From the NCBI GenBank assembly GCA_963696315.1, contig CAVOJU010000020.1, forward strand, positions 1 through 64,000: DNA of 64,000 nt. The letters are read 5' to 3'. The notes beneath the pieces were generated by a model. That model made no database searches and was not told the origin of the DNA. It saw nothing but the letters and a program-made list of their open reading frames with translations. Below are positions 1-10,595 of this stretch, one piece after another. The translations under genes and the position numbers were made by a program. This stretch comes from CAWKEY01 sp963696315 (lineage in GTDB: Bacteria > Pseudomonadota > Gammaproteobacteria > Methylococcales > Methylomonadaceae). Each line of letters opens with the position of its first letter. The first letter of the stretch is position 1.

Positions 1-483
1 GAGGGTAGCGCAAATGTTCCACTGGATATCGCGTCTAAAGTGGGCCGGGGCGCTGGTTGTTTGGATAATGAACAGTGGTGGGGCTTACCTAAGGCAATCC
101 AGGCAGCTATTTGGGTGACTATACCCAGTAACAAACCCGCCGATGTCGATCCGTTAAAGGTATTGGATCAATCGATGCAAATTGGTTTGCAACAAGGTGT
201 GTTGATTACTCAGGTATTAGGCGCTCAAATCCATATGGGGCTGGGCCATACGGAGCAAGTAAAGGCTATTATTCGTCGTCATCAGGAGGCAAAAACGCAA
301 ACCCCGTCAGCATCGACATTTAGATTGTTGAACGAATTTACTACCCTGCAATTACAAGCTATTTCAGATCGTTTATGGACTGAAGCCACGGGTAAACGCA
401 CGCCTATCTCCGGATTAGGTACTTTTTGGGATGATCCAAAAAAAGCGGTAGATACCATCAATATAGACGATATGCTCAAATAG
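1..483 (+). CDS. Unrecognised protein, 5' end outside window
   Basis: The frame is open from the first base and ends in TAG after the residues DDMLK, so this is the C-terminal 160 codons of a longer gene. The GTG at 40 is only an internal candidate start. The visible part is soluble and mostly helical in character (a run of Q/A/L-rich helices around GLQQGVLITQVLGAQIHMG), with no membrane segment or catalytic motif I recognise. It lies 43 bases before the TRAP binding-protein genes on the same strand, so it may be co-transcribed with them and could be an accessory component of that uptake system, but this rests on position alone. Confidence 0.6.
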   Translation, partial: EGSANVPLDIASKVGRGAGCLDNEQWWGLPKAIQAAIWVTIPSNKPADVDPLKVLDQSMQIGLQQGVLITQVLGAQIHMGLGHTEQVKAIIRRHQEAKTQTPSASTFRLLNEFTTLQLQAISDRLWTEATGKRTPISGLGTFWDDPKKAVDTINIDDMLK

Positions 484-525
484 TTCTAAATTTGCTAAAC
501 AGATAAAAAAACGAGGTATTTACTT

Positions 526-1537
526 ATGAAAATTTTCAACCACTTCTTATCCAGGTTAGTAATAAGACTTATCTTGTTATTAAGTGCTGATATTGCCACT
601 GCTGAGACAAAAAGCCTGTGTATCTTTGATATGCTCGGCGCCAATGGCCCTTTTTTTGCTGAAATGAAGGATTACAAAACAGCGGCACTTGCCTGGGGCG
701 TTGACTTTACACTTAAACCTTATACCAATGAGCGCGTAGCTGCGGAAGATTTTAAAGCGGGTACATGCGATGCCGTCATTTTTACCGGCATTCGGGCACG
801 CCAGTTTAATACTTTTACAGGCAGCATGGATGCTATCGGCTCAATTCAGGATTATGGCTTGTTAAAATCGGCAATTAGCACGATCAGTTCAAAAAAAGCT
901 GAAAAATTGATGCTTAATGATCCCTATGAAGTAGTAGGTATTCTACCCGCCGGTGCTGCTTATATGTTTGTTAAAGACCGCGCGATAGATACCGTAGGTG
1001 AATTAGCCGGCAAACGGATTGCTATTTTGGACTCAGATTGCCCAGACTGAAATGGTCACTTTTGTTGGCGCTTCGCCTGTGAGTACGACAATTGCCAATA
1101 TGTATAGTGAATTTAATAATGGCTCTGTGGATGTGACCTATGGCCCTGCGATTATGTATGAAGCGATGGAGCTTTACAAAGGTTTGGAACCCAACGGCGG
1201 GGTTATTCAGTTTCCACTGGCGCAACTTACGCTTCAAATCGTCATTCGAAAGGATAAATTTCCGGAAGGATTTGGTCAAAATTCGCGCGACTTCGCTTTG
1301 AGCCGGTTTGATCGATTGGTTGAGGTCATTGGCAATTCTGAGCATAAAATCCCGCAGAAGCTCTGGGTTGACATTCCTGAAAATGATAAGACCAGCTATA
1401 ACGAAGTGTTTAGACAAGCCCGGATCAGGCTTCGTGGGAAAGGTATTTATAATGACAAAATGCTCACTATCATGAGAAGACTGCGCTGTGAAAAAAGTCC
1501 GCAGTTGCCTGAATGTACTGCTGCTGATAAAGAATAA
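526..1537 (+). pseudogene. TRAP-type solute-binding protein, left copy, frameshifted
   Basis: This is a near-identical duplicate of the intact gene at 2772-3785. Reading starts at ATG 526 with a signal peptide and matches the intact copy (ETKSLCIFDMLG..., ...GKRIAILDSD) up to about codon 168. There two bases are missing: this copy reads GACTCAGATTGCCCAG where the intact copy reads GACTCAGATCCTGCCCAG. Translation runs to an early TGA near 1050, and the remaining half (TEMVTFVGASPVSTTIANMY onward) continues in another frame to 1537. Substitutions between the copies cluster in the signal peptide. Downstream the permease partner is also broken, so this copy is not expected to work. A sequencing error alone would not explain the neighbouring damage. 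Confidence 0.85.
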
Positions 1538-1544
1538 ATTAAGG

Positions 1545-2754
1545 ATGTTAGATAAGTTTCTTCAGCGTAGCTGGCAGGAGTGGGTATCTTCACTACCGGT
1601 TTTTTTGCTGTTGATAACGATGATTTTGCAGGAAATGGCAAAAAAATACTCGCTCAGTTACTTAAAGCAGGAGAATCGATATGGCATGATTACTTTACAT
1701 TAAGAGGCGATATCCCGACTCCTGCTTGTAATGTCAATCCTGATATTGAGTTGGAGCTGAATAAGCTCGCAGCCGAAACTGATAAGCTGGACGATCTGTT
1801 TGCTGATCAGCCTTTTGATAGAGAGGCTGCCCATGTTCTTCCTTGGAAGGCGCCCGGCAACTGTGTGTTTGAGAGAAGCATCAGCTTGCACAACGAAACC
1901 GGGCAAGAATAACACCAGCCGTTATTGTTCTTTCGTAGTATTGAACCCAGGCGTATGGGCCATGATCAGCGTCTCTTCGTTTGAAAATGATCGTATCATT
2001 CTGGCGTTGATGGTGTTTATTTGCGCCATCGCCTGCGCTTTCAGGCGACGGCACATTGCGTTCAGATTCGGTGACAACGCGGTCAGTAGAGCCGTGTTGC
2101 CTGTATTGCACAATTGTTAGGTAATCTTATCTGGTTATATCTGCCTGGGTGTATCGGATCATTGTTTACCAATCGTCAGCCCATAGTCAACCATCCCGAG
2201 ATTTACCCAACCGTCATTCTAGGTTTTTTAGCATTATGTGGTATTAACTTTTATAGCTTGCCGAACCGCGACAGGGTATCAAGCCAGGCGGGAAATTGTT
2301 CAATGCTTTCGCGACTATTCCCCTTTATATCTGATGGCTATTGGTGCGGGCAGTTATTTCTTCCTGGTTGAAGGTAATGCTGCAGGACTGGCAATTTTCT
2401 TTAGTTTACTATTTGATCAAGCCGGCTGATTCCTGAATATCGGTTTATACATTTGGGTGGGCATGTTACTCGCGCAAACGTGTCTGGGAGAACTGGTTTT
2501 TTATATTCTCACACCCTGGCACATGTCGCCTGAATTGCTGGCCTTTGTGGCGATCGTGATTATGGCCGTACCCACTGCGTATACCTGTGCTTCCGCAATT
2601 ATTATTATTGCGTTGGGCGCAACGGTTTATAAAGAGTTACGTCGCGTCGGCGCGCGCAGGCAACTGGCTTTAGCAACGACGGCCATGACCGGAAGTGTTG
2701 CTGTAGTGCTCTAGGTGTTGCCTTTTAGTGGTCATGATTGCTGCTTTAAATAAA
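1545..2754 (+). pseudogene. TRAP-type large permease, left copy, decayed and truncated
   Basis: This is a remnant of the permease encoded intact at 3803-5875. Homology can be followed through at least four frame changes: MLDKFLQRSWQEW from ATG 1545, then DDFAGNGKKILAQLLKAGE near 1620, RRPATVCLREASACT near 1850, and AGLAIFFSLLFDQAG near 2390. There is an in-frame TGA at 2427-2429, where the intact copy has a Val codon, and a TAG after VAVVL near 2712. Similarity stops near 2752, at the equivalent of codon ~407 of the intact gene, and passes directly into the leader of the second binding-protein gene. The C-terminal membrane half is absent. The multiple lesions show real decay. Confidence 0.85.
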
Positions 2755-2771
2755 AAACGAGGCCTTATTTT

Positions 2772-3785
2772 ATGAACATTTTTATCCACCTCATATCTCG
2801 TTTAATAACAGGATTTATCTTGTTAGCGAGTGCTAGTTTCGCCGCAGCTGAAACAAAAAGCCTGTGTGTCTTTGATATGCTCGGTTCCAATGGCCCTTAT
2901 TTTGCTGAAATGAAGGATTACAAAACAGCGGCGCTTGCCTGGGGCGTTGACTTTACGCTTAAACCCTATACCAATGAGCGCGTAGCAGCAGAAGATTTTA
3001 AAGCGGGTACATGCGATGCCGTCATTTTTACCGGCATTCGGGCACGCCAGTTTAATGCATTTACAGGCAGTATCGATGCAATTGGCTCAATTCAGGATTA
3101 TGGCTTGTTAAAATCAGCCATCAGCACCATCAGTTCAAAAAAAGCTGAAAAGCTGATGTTTAATGATCCCTATGAAGTAGCCGGCATTCTGCCCGCGGGT
3201 GCTGCTTATATGTTTGTCAAAGACCGCACGGTAGATACCGTAGGTGAATTAGCCGGCAAACGAATTGCAATTTTGGACTCAGATCCTGCCCAGACTGAAA
3301 TGGTTACTTTTGTTGGCGCTGCGCCTGTGAGTACGACAATTGCCAATATGTACAGTGAATTTAATAATGGCTCTGTAGATGTAACCTATGGGCCGGCGAT
3401 TATGTATGAAGCGATGGAGCTTTACAAAGGCTTGGAACCTAACGGCGGGGTTATACAGTTTTCACTAGCCCAACTTACGCTGCAAATCGTCATTCGCAAA
3501 GCTAAATTTCCGGATGGTTTTGGCCAAAACTCTCGTGACTTTGCTTTGAGCCGGTTTGATCGATTGGTAGAGGTCATTGGCAACTCTGAGCGTAAAATCC
3601 CACAAAAGCTATGGGTCAACATTCCTGAAAATGATAAGACCAGCTATAACGAAGTGTTTAGACAAGCTCGGATCAGGCTGCGTGGGAAAGGTATTTATAA
3701 TGACAAAATGCTGACTATCATGAGAAGGCTGCGCTGTGAAAAAAATCCGCAACTACCAGAATGTACTGCTGCCGATAAAGAATAG
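2772..3785 (+). CDS. Putative TRAP-type solute-binding protein
   Basis: 337 residues. An N-terminal signal peptide (hydrophobic residues 9-23, cleavage likely after AAA before ETKSLC) exports it to the periplasm. It resembles the 'putative solute-binding protein' family found next to TRAP large permeases. I recognise it by the ETKSLCVFDMLG opening, the RARQFN segment and its placement 17 bases before a DctM-like permease. A Cys pair near the C-terminus (RRLRCEKNPQLPEC) may form a disulfide. The ligand cannot be told from sequence. The start ATG follows an AACGAGG ribosome site that is shared with the decayed left copy. Confidence 0.8.
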   Translation: MNIFIHLISRLITGFILLASASFAAAETKSLCVFDMLGSNGPYFAEMKDYKTAALAWGVDFTLKPYTNERVAAEDFKAGTCDAVIFTGIRARQFNAFTGSIDAIGSIQDYGLLKSAISTISSKKAEKLMFNDPYEVAGILPAGAAYMFVKDRTVDTVGELAGKRIAILDSDPAQTEMVTFVGAAPVSTTIANMYSEFNNGSVDVTYGPAIMYEAMELYKGLEPNGGVIQFSLAQLTLQIVIRKAKFPDGFGQNSRDFALSRFDRLVEVIGNSERKIPQKLWVNIPENDKTSYNEVFRQARIRLRGKGIYNDKMLTIMRRLRCEKNPQLPECTAADKE

Positions 3786-3802
3786 CTTCTAGGACGATAC
3801 AA

Positions 3803-5875
3803 GTGACACTTCTCCTAGGGAGTCTGGCCAATAAGCTTCTTCAACGTAACCGGCAGGAGTGGTTGTCTTCACTACCGGTGCTTATCCTGTTGATGACTAT
3901 CATTTTTGCAGGCCATTGCGAAAAGATACATGCGCAGTTGCTCAAAGCTGGAGAAATGTTATGGCATGATTACTATATGCTTCGGGGCGACACGCCAATC
4001 CCCGGCTGTAATGTCAATCCTGATATTGAGTTGGAGCTGAATAAACTCGCAGGTGAAACTGATCAACTGGATGATCTGTTTTCTGACCGGCCTTTTGATC
4101 GTGAAGCCGCTCGCGCTTCCTTGGAAGGCACCCGGCAACTGTGTGTTAAAAAGCATCAGCTAGCACAGCAAAACCGGGCACGAATAACCCCGGCCGTTAT
4201 TGTTTTTCGAAGTCTTGAAACCAGTGTTGCCGCAATCAGTATTTTTGCGTTTAAAAAACATCAATTCATTCTGGTATTAATGCTGTTTATTTGTGCCGTT
4301 ACCAGCGCAATCAATCAACGTCACATCGCCTTTAGACCTGTGTCAACACTGTTGGATAGCCGTGTTGCCAGTGCCGCACAGTTGTTGGGTAATTTTATCC
4401 TGGTTATTTCTGCCTGGGCGTATCGAGACAGTGTCTATCAATCGGCAGCCGCTGTCGATCATCCCGAGATTTACCCGTCAGTAGTTCTTGGCTTTATGGC
4501 ATTGTGCTTCATAAACCTTTATCAGCTTGTCAAACCGCAACTGAGTATCAAGCCAGGCGGAAAATTACTCAACGCGTTATCGACTATACCGCTTTATATT
4601 CTGATGGCTTTTGCCGCTGCTGGTTATTTCTTTGTTGTTGAAGGTAATACTGCGGGACTGGCAATTTTCTTTAGCTTATTATTTGATCAAGCGAGCGTGT
4701 TCCTGAATATCGGTTTATACATTTGGGTGGGCATGCTATTAGCTCAAACCAGCATGGGAGAGTTGATTTTTAAGGTCTTTAAACCTTGGCACATGTCGCC
4801 CGAGTTATTAGCCGTTGTGGCCATTGTGATTATGGCGCTGCCTACTGCGTATACAGGCGCATCTGGGATCATAATTATTGCGATGGGTACGGCTGTCTAT
4901 AAAGAGTTGCGCCGAGTCGGCGCGCGCAGGCAATTGGCTTTAGCAGCCACGGCCATGACCGGTAGCGTAGGCGTGGTACTCAGACCCTGCCTTTTGGTGG
5001 TACTCATTGCAGCCTTAAATAAGGAGGTTGTAACAGATCAACTCTTTAGCTGGGGCCTGAAAACCTTTATGACTTCAGCAGCGGTTTTTTTCTGTTACAT
5101 GTTTATTTCCAAGCGCGAAAAACAGCTGATTGCTCCGACTCAGGAAGCTTTAAAACCTTTTCTGAAAGCGTTGCTTGCTTTGTTGCCTTACGCTTTTATT
5201 ACCCTATTTGTTGCATTGGCCTATATCTATTTGTTAAATGCATACCTAGATGAATTTTCAGCACCTGTGATATTACCGGTGATTATTCTTGGCATAGTAA
5301 TCTATGAAAAGGTCTTTGCTTATAACCCACTGGTTGATAGGCGGGAGCAGAAACTGCATAACCTTGAATACGAGATTAGGTTTGCAACCTCTGAGTCGAC
5401 TATTCATATTGGCGCATTACTGCTTTTGATGGGGCTTTCATTTGTATTAGGTGGTGTGATTGAGCGTTCGGGATTATTAAACGCTTTGCCCGAATATTTT
5501 GGATCAATCTGGACGACCTTAGGTTTCTTGATTGCCGTTTTAATCGGCATTGGCATGATCATGGATCCCTACGGAGCAGTGGTGCTGGTAACAGGCACGC
5601 TAGCTCAAATAGCCTATAAAAACGGCATCAATCCTATCCACTTCTGGATGATGGCCTTGGTTGCCTTCGAACTCGGTTATTTAAGCCCACCCGTCGCGCT
5701 CAATCAATTGTTGACCCGGCAGATGGTCGGGCAAAAAGAAGTCGCCAAGGCTGCTCTGGAGGGCGATAGTTTCTGGTACCGGCACGAAAGCACCATGCTG
5801 CCATTAGTGACTATAGGAACCACTTTGCTGCTGGTTTCGATTGTACCCATTTTGGCAGGCCTATATGTTCCTTAA
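3803..5875 (+). CDS. TRAP transporter large permease subunit
   Basis: 690 residues, starting at GTG 3803 with AGGA eight bases upstream. There is one membrane segment near residues 20-35, then a soluble stretch with acidic helices (residues ~45-125), then many hydrophobic segments to the C-terminus. The region from about LFDQASVFLNIGLYIWVGML to the end has the DctM-like permease character, with the repeated glycine- and proline-rich motifs PTAYTGASG and YLSPPVALN. The protein is larger than a plain DctM (about 430), so the small-permease role is probably fused in at the N-terminus. It would import an unidentified acid by ion symport together with the binding protein at 2772-3785. Confidence 0.8.
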   Translation: MTLLLGSLANKLLQRNRQEWLSSLPVLILLMTIIFAGHCEKIHAQLLKAGEMLWHDYYMLRGDTPIPGCNVNPDIELELNKLAGETDQLDDLFSDRPFDREAARASLEGTRQLCVKKHQLAQQNRARITPAVIVFRSLETSVAAISIFAFKKHQFILVLMLFICAVTSAINQRHIAFRPVSTLLDSRVASAAQLLGNFILVISAWAYRDSVYQSAAAVDHPEIYPSVVLGFMALCFINLYQLVKPQLSIKPGGKLLNALSTIPLYILMAFAAAGYFFVVEGNTAGLAIFFSLLFDQASVFLNIGLYIWVGMLLAQTSMGELIFKVFKPWHMSPELLAVVAIVIMALPTAYTGASGIIIIAMGTAVYKELRRVGARRQLALAATAMTGSVGVVLRPCLLVVLIAALNKEVVTDQLFSWGLKTFMTSAAVFFCYMFISKREKQLIAPTQEALKPFLKALLALLPYAFITLFVALAYIYLLNAYLDEFSAPVILPVIILGIVIYEKVFAYNPLVDRREQKLHNLEYEIRFATSESTIHIGALLLLMGLSFVLGGVIERSGLLNALPEYFGSIWTTLGFLIAVLIGIGMIMDPYGAVVLVTGTLAQIAYKNGINPIHFWMMALVAFELGYLSPPVALNQLLTRQMVGQKEVAKAALEGDSFWYRHESTMLPLVTIGTTLLLVSIVPILAGLYVP

Positions 5876-5997
5876 TCAAGAGCACTAGGGCAAGTCCGTT
5901 CTGACCGGTAATAAGCACAACACAGCTCGATTGCGGGATTGCCCGTTAACAATGCTAGAATTGCCCTCTTTTTAGCAATCCGTCACCGTGCGTTTAC

Positions 5998-8386
5998 ATG
6001 TCTAACTCCTTAAAGCTTCCCCATGAATCCTTGCGATTAACAGTCGATTTGACTGATATTGAAATACCGGAAGCGCCCAGAGTGCAAACCACCATTTTAG
6101 GCCAGCCCCGCGCCCAGTCCGCACTGGAGTTTGGTGTGGCCATGCAAAATCCCGGCTACAACATATTTGTGATGGGCGACCCTGGCACCGGCCGCCTGTC
6201 CATGATTACCAACCATTTGGACGCACAGGCGCAGCATTTACCGGCACCGCCTTCCTATGCCTATGTGGATAATTTTGAAAATCCCAGAGAGCCTATCGCC
6301 ATCGAACTTCCGCCTGGGCAAGGCCATGTACTCAGCAAAGACATCGAAAAACTGATCGATAACCTGCTGGCGACGTTTCCGGCAGCTTTTGAAAGCCCAA
6401 GCTATCAACAAAAAAAGAGCGCTATTGAGCGCCATTTTAACCAGCGCTATAACAGCGCCATTGATCTGGTCGACAAAAAAGCTCAATCGATGAACATCGC
6501 CTTGTTCAGGGAAAGTGATTCGGTCAGTTTCTCGCCCATCCGAGACAATAAATCTCTGGATGAAGATCAATTTACGCAATTGCCACAACCGGAACGCGAA
6601 GCTTTTCATAAACACGTTGAAGAACTGGAAGAATATCTGGGCGATGTGCTGCTGGAACTGCCGCAATGGCGCCGTCTGATGGTTGAAAAAATCCGCCAGC
6701 TCGATAACGACACCATCAATCAGGCGATTGATCCGCTCTTTTCAGCGCTGGATGAAAAGTATCAGAATATCGATGATGCCATCACCTTCTTATCGGCCAT
6801 CAAAAAAAATCTCAACAGCACCATTGTTGATTATTTGATGCCCGGCCGAACGCTGGAACCCAACGAGAATGCGCTCAAACGCTCACTACTAGACCGAACA
6901 GTACGCGCCCAATATTCTGGTCGATCACAAACAGGATATCGGCGCACCGGTGATTTACGAGCCGCATCCGATTTACCAGAACCTGTTTGGCCGTATTGAA
7001 TACATCAGCGATCAGGGCGCCTTGGTCACCAATTACCGGCGTATTTGCGCAGGCTCCCTGCACAAAGCCAATGGCGGCTACCTTATTCTGGATGCGGACA
7101 AACTGCTGACCTATCCCTTTGTCTGGGAAGGCGTCAAACGCGCCTTGAAAACCGGCCGCATTGAAATCGAGTCGCCGTATTCAGAACTCGGCATCAATAC
7201 CATCACTTTAAAACCTGAAGTTATTCCGCTCAATGTCAAAGTGATTCTGCTCGGCTCCCGGGACATTTACTATGTGCTGGAGGAGCTGGACAGCGAATTT
7301 AACGAGATGTTCAGGATTCTGGCTGATTTTGACAGTTACATTCCGCGCAACCTTGAGTCCATGCAGCAATTTGCAAGCTTGATGATTAAACAAGCCAAAG
7401 ATTCCGGCGCAAACCCGCTGACCCGAACTGCCATTGAAGGCTTAATTGAACATAGTTGTCGGGTTTCTGAAAATCAGCAGCATTTTTCCGCCCGCATCAA
7501 TGACTCGCTGGAAATTATCGGCGAAGCCAATCTGTTCTGTCATAAAGCCGGTCACAATCAGATTGACAGATTGCATATCGCACAAGCCTTGGCGGCAAGA
7601 GAGCAGCGTAACGGCAGAATGTCCCAGAATATTCTGGAAGAAATGCTCGAAGGCACCATACTCATCGATACCAACGGCACCGCAATCGGCAAAATCAACG
7701 GCTTAACAGTACTGGAAGTGGGTGGCAGCAGCTTTGGCGCACCCGCGCGCATTACCACCACAGTGTATCCGGGCTCCCGGGGCATTGTCGACATTGAACG
7801 CGAAGCGGAACTCGGGCAGTCCATACACTCCAAAGGCGTGATGATCCTGACCGGTTATCTGGGCCATTCTTACGCCCAGCAATTCCCCTTAGCCATCTCC
7901 GCCAGCATTGCCATCGAACAATCCTATGGGTATATCGACGGCGACAGTGCCTCCCTGGCAGAGCTATGTTGTTTGATTTCTGCGCTCACCCGGGTTCCCA
8001 TCAAACAGGGCTTTGCGGTGACCGGCTCCATCAATCAATACGGCGAGGTTCAGGCGGTAGGCGGGGTTAACGAGAAAATAGAAGGTTTCTTCCGGCTGTG
8101 CCAAGCGCGCGGCCTGAATGGCCAGCATGCAGCGATTATTCCGGCGGCCAACAAACGTAACCTGATGTTAAAACAGTATGTGGTTGATGCCGTCAGGCAA
8201 GGCTTGTTTGCCGTTTATGCCGTATCCAGTGTCAATGAAACCCTGGAATTATTAACCGGACACGTGGCCGGCACGGTAGATTTTGAAGGCAATTATCCGG
8301 AAAACAGCATTAACTTTATCGCCATCTCGCGGTTGAAAGAAATTTCCGATATGTCGCCTGATGAAGACAAAGAGGAAGGAGCTTAA
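5998..8386 (+). CDS. LonB-like ATP-dependent protease, frameshifted in this sequence
   Basis: Cytoplasmic AAA+ serine protease of the Lon-like AAA_32 type. The first frame (5998-6999) carries the Walker A-like segment GDPGTGR (residues 60-66) and a helical insertion. The second frame, to 8386, carries the Lon protease domain with the catalytic Ser in GDSASLA (codon at 7946) and the Lys in GGVNEKIEGF. The frames join near 6894, where one extra C in GACCGAACAG breaks the reading. Removing it gives LLDEQYAPNILVDHKQDIG running into VIYEPHPIYQNLFGR, for a protein of about 795 residues, normal for the family. Both catalytic residues are present, so the break may well be a sequencing error. Confidence 0.85.
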
Positions 8387-8625
8387 GCCACATCGCCAAG
8401 GACCGTTGTTTTTGTCATGCCGCGCCCGGCCTGTTATCTTTACAGTTCTTTGAATTGTACGCGGTTCTAGCAGTCTCCCTGTTTCATTTCCGGAATAATG
8501 ACAACCGCTTTGCCGGTTTTGATAGCACCATTCAGGAATGACAACCATCCCCGGCTGGCACGTCAGCCGGATAGTGAATATTTTGGATGATCAATTAACT
8601 TATAACCTCTGCCTATTTAAAAGTC

Positions 8626-10011
8626 ATGCTTTCACACGTTTCACCCAAATCAGAGCTTTCGGCCAGGCAAAACCTGAAATGGCTGTTTATCCTCAGAAAT
8701 CTGATGATGACCAGCGAGGCGATACTGATTTTCTTGTCTGTTTACGGACTCAATATTCGCTTACCGCAGGAGCAGCTTTGGCTGGTGATGCTATCCATAG
8801 GCGTCGTAAATCTTTACACCTGGATGCGCATGAAAACAGAAGACCCGGTCACTGAACTGGAAATCTTCTCCCAATTGACCATCGATGTTTTTGCCATAGC
8901 CTCCTTGCTGTATCTGACCGGCGGCGCCTCAAACCCTATTACCTGGGTATTTCTGCTGCCACTGATTATTACCGCCATCATGCTGCCCCAGTCTTACGTC
9001 TGGTACATGGTCATTTTAACGACCTCCATGTACACGATATTGATTGCCTATAACATCCCCTTGCCGTCCATAGAACCGCACATGCCCAATCCGGAAACGC
9101 TGCATTCCAGAATGATGCAAGCTGAAATGCTGGAACAGGCGCACACCATGAGCGACAAACATTATTTCAATCTGCACATGTTCGGCATGTGGTTTGGCTT
9201 TGTATTCAGTGCCGGTCTGGTTGCCTTCTTTGTCGTTGAACTGGCCAAAACACTCAGAGTTCAGGAACGGACCCTGGCAGAAGCCAGGGAAAGCGCCTTG
9301 CGCGACGAGCGGGTTGTGGCACTGGGCACCCTGGCTGCCAGTGCGGCTCATGATATGGGTACGCCATTGGGCACTATGGCCATTGTGGCTCATGAGCTGG
9401 AACAGGAATATCCGATTCATCGTTTTCCTGACCTGCATGAGAAAATGCTGCTCATGCAGCAGCAGATTGACCGCTGTAAACAGGCGCTGTCGGTGATGTC
9501 GGCTTCTGCCGGTGAAATGCGCGCCGAATCAGGACGAGTCATGCTGCTGACGGAGTATATCGATGACGTATTCAACCAATGGCGAACGCATAAACCGGGG
9601 GCAAAGCTGTGTTTTTTTATCAATCCCTGCGTAGCGGCCGAAGCCAAAATTATTGCCGAACGCACACTCACTCACTCCATCATTAACATCTTGAATAATG
9701 CTGCCGAAGCATCACCGTCTGAAAAAGGTATTGAATTTCACGCCTCCTGGGACTTGGAGCAAGCCATCTTCAGAATTCGTGATTACGGCCCTGGTTTCCC
9801 GGCTGAAATAGCCGAATTTGCCGGTAAACAGCCGGTACTGAGCAAAAAACAGGGGTTGGGCGTCGGCCTATTTTTGACCTCTTCCACGATTAAGCGCTTA
9901 GGCGGTACAATAAAATTTACCAACATCGATTCAGGCGGCGCCAGCGTCGAAATAATGCTGCCCCTTTTGCGTACAGAGAATAGTTATGATGGCAACCCAG
10001 GATATGGATAA
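8626..10011 (+). CDS. regB: RegB/PrrB-type redox sensor histidine kinase
   Basis: 461 residues. About six hydrophobic segments (residues 22-215) hold the quinone-site motif GGASNP (99-104; family consensus GGxxNPF). The H-box is AASAAHDMGTPLG with His242. The conserved redox cysteine lies in IDRCKQAL (Cys284), and the ATP-binding G-boxes are RDYGPGF and GVGLFL. In RegB proteins the ubiquinone pool and this Cys control kinase activity, so the protein likely reports oxygen or redox state to RegA, whose gene overlaps by 26 bases. ATG 8626 is chosen because the sequence upstream is the out-of-frame end of the preceding spacer. Confidence 0.9.
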   Translation: MLSHVSPKSELSARQNLKWLFILRNLMMTSEAILIFLSVYGLNIRLPQEQLWLVMLSIGVVNLYTWMRMKTEDPVTELEIFSQLTIDVFAIASLLYLTGGASNPITWVFLLPLIITAIMLPQSYVWYMVILTTSMYTILIAYNIPLPSIEPHMPNPETLHSRMMQAEMLEQAHTMSDKHYFNLHMFGMWFGFVFSAGLVAFFVVELAKTLRVQERTLAEARESALRDERVVALGTLAASAAHDMGTPLGTMAIVAHELEQEYPIHRFPDLHEKMLLMQQQIDRCKQALSVMSASAGEMRAESGRVMLLTEYIDDVFNQWRTHKPGAKLCFFINPCVAAEAKIIAERTLTHSIINILNNAAEASPSEKGIEFHASWDLEQAIFRIRDYGPGFPAEIAEFAGKQPVLSKKQGLGVGLFLTSSTIKRLGGTIKFTNIDSGGASVEIMLPLLRTENSYDGNPGYG

Positions 10012-10537
10012 ACCACGGCTTTTACTCGTGGATGATGATCAGACTTTTTGCAGTGTCTTAAAGACCGCCCTGGAAAAAAGAAATTATGAAGTGCTGGTCG
10101 CCCACAATGTCAAAGACGGCATAGCCTTCGCAGAACGCTATTATCCCGAATACGCCGTCATCGATTTGCGTATCGGTCATGAGTCCGGCCTGGAGCTGGT
10201 AAAAAAGCTGATTTCATTAGATGACAATACTCAGATCGTCATGCTGACCGGCTTTGCCAGCATTGCCACGGCGGTTGAAGCCATCAAACTGGGTGCCATC
10301 CATTATTTAACCAAACCAGCCAATGCCGATGAAATTGTCAATGCGCTGCATAAAAACGAGGGTGATTCGTCGGTATCGATTAGCGAAAACCCGCTCTCGG
10401 TCAAACGCCTGGAATGGGAGCATTTACAAAAAGTGCTGATGCAACACGACGGCAACATCTCCGCCGCCGCGCGCGCCCTCAACATGCACCGGCGTACGCT
10501 GCAGCGAAAACTGGATAAACGCCCGGTGCGGGAGTAA
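9986..10537 (+). CDS. regA: RegA/PrrA-type redox response regulator
   Basis: 183 residues. The receiver domain has acidic pocket residues VDDD (15-18), phospho-acceptor Asp60 (AVIDLRIG) and conserved Lys in LTKPANADE. A Fis-type helix-turn-helix closes the protein (GNISAAARALNMHRRTLQRK). This short receiver plus Fis-HTH layout is that of RegA/PrrA/ActR, global regulators of energy and carbon genes in response to redox. The start overlaps regB, so the two are translationally coupled. ATGs at 9986, 9989 and 10004 are all possible. Confidence 0.9.
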   Translation: MMATQDMDKPRLLLVDDDQTFCSVLKTALEKRNYEVLVAHNVKDGIAFAERYYPEYAVIDLRIGHESGLELVKKLISLDDNTQIVMLTGFASIATAVEAIKLGAIHYLTKPANADEIVNALHKNEGDSSVSISENPLSVKRLEWEHLQKVLMQHDGNISAAARALNMHRRTLQRKLDKRPVRE

Positions 10538-10595
10538 TACAGAGCATGGCCGAGTATTTAGTAATTCAAGCGCCTGCGCAATCAAGAGGTCAATC

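Larger units (their letters stand above)
505..5022 (+). repeat. Tandem duplication of TRAP locus, unit about 2.25 kb
   Basis: The two units begin with the same leader (a run of A followed by ACGAGG, at 505-516 and 2752-2762), and their ATG codons lie 2246 bases apart. The left unit ends in CTTTAAATAAA near 2753. The matching point in the right unit is CCTTAAATAAGG near 5014-5024, inside the intact permease gene. The duplication therefore took the whole binding-protein gene and a little over half of the permease. The short A-rich stretch at the junction could have served for slippage or illegitimate recombination. Confidence 0.8.

Noticed and set aside
8538..8855. 105-codon plus-strand frame at the start of regB
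   Set aside because: It overlaps the first part of regB in another frame and lacks a ribosome site; regB is clearly the coding frame.
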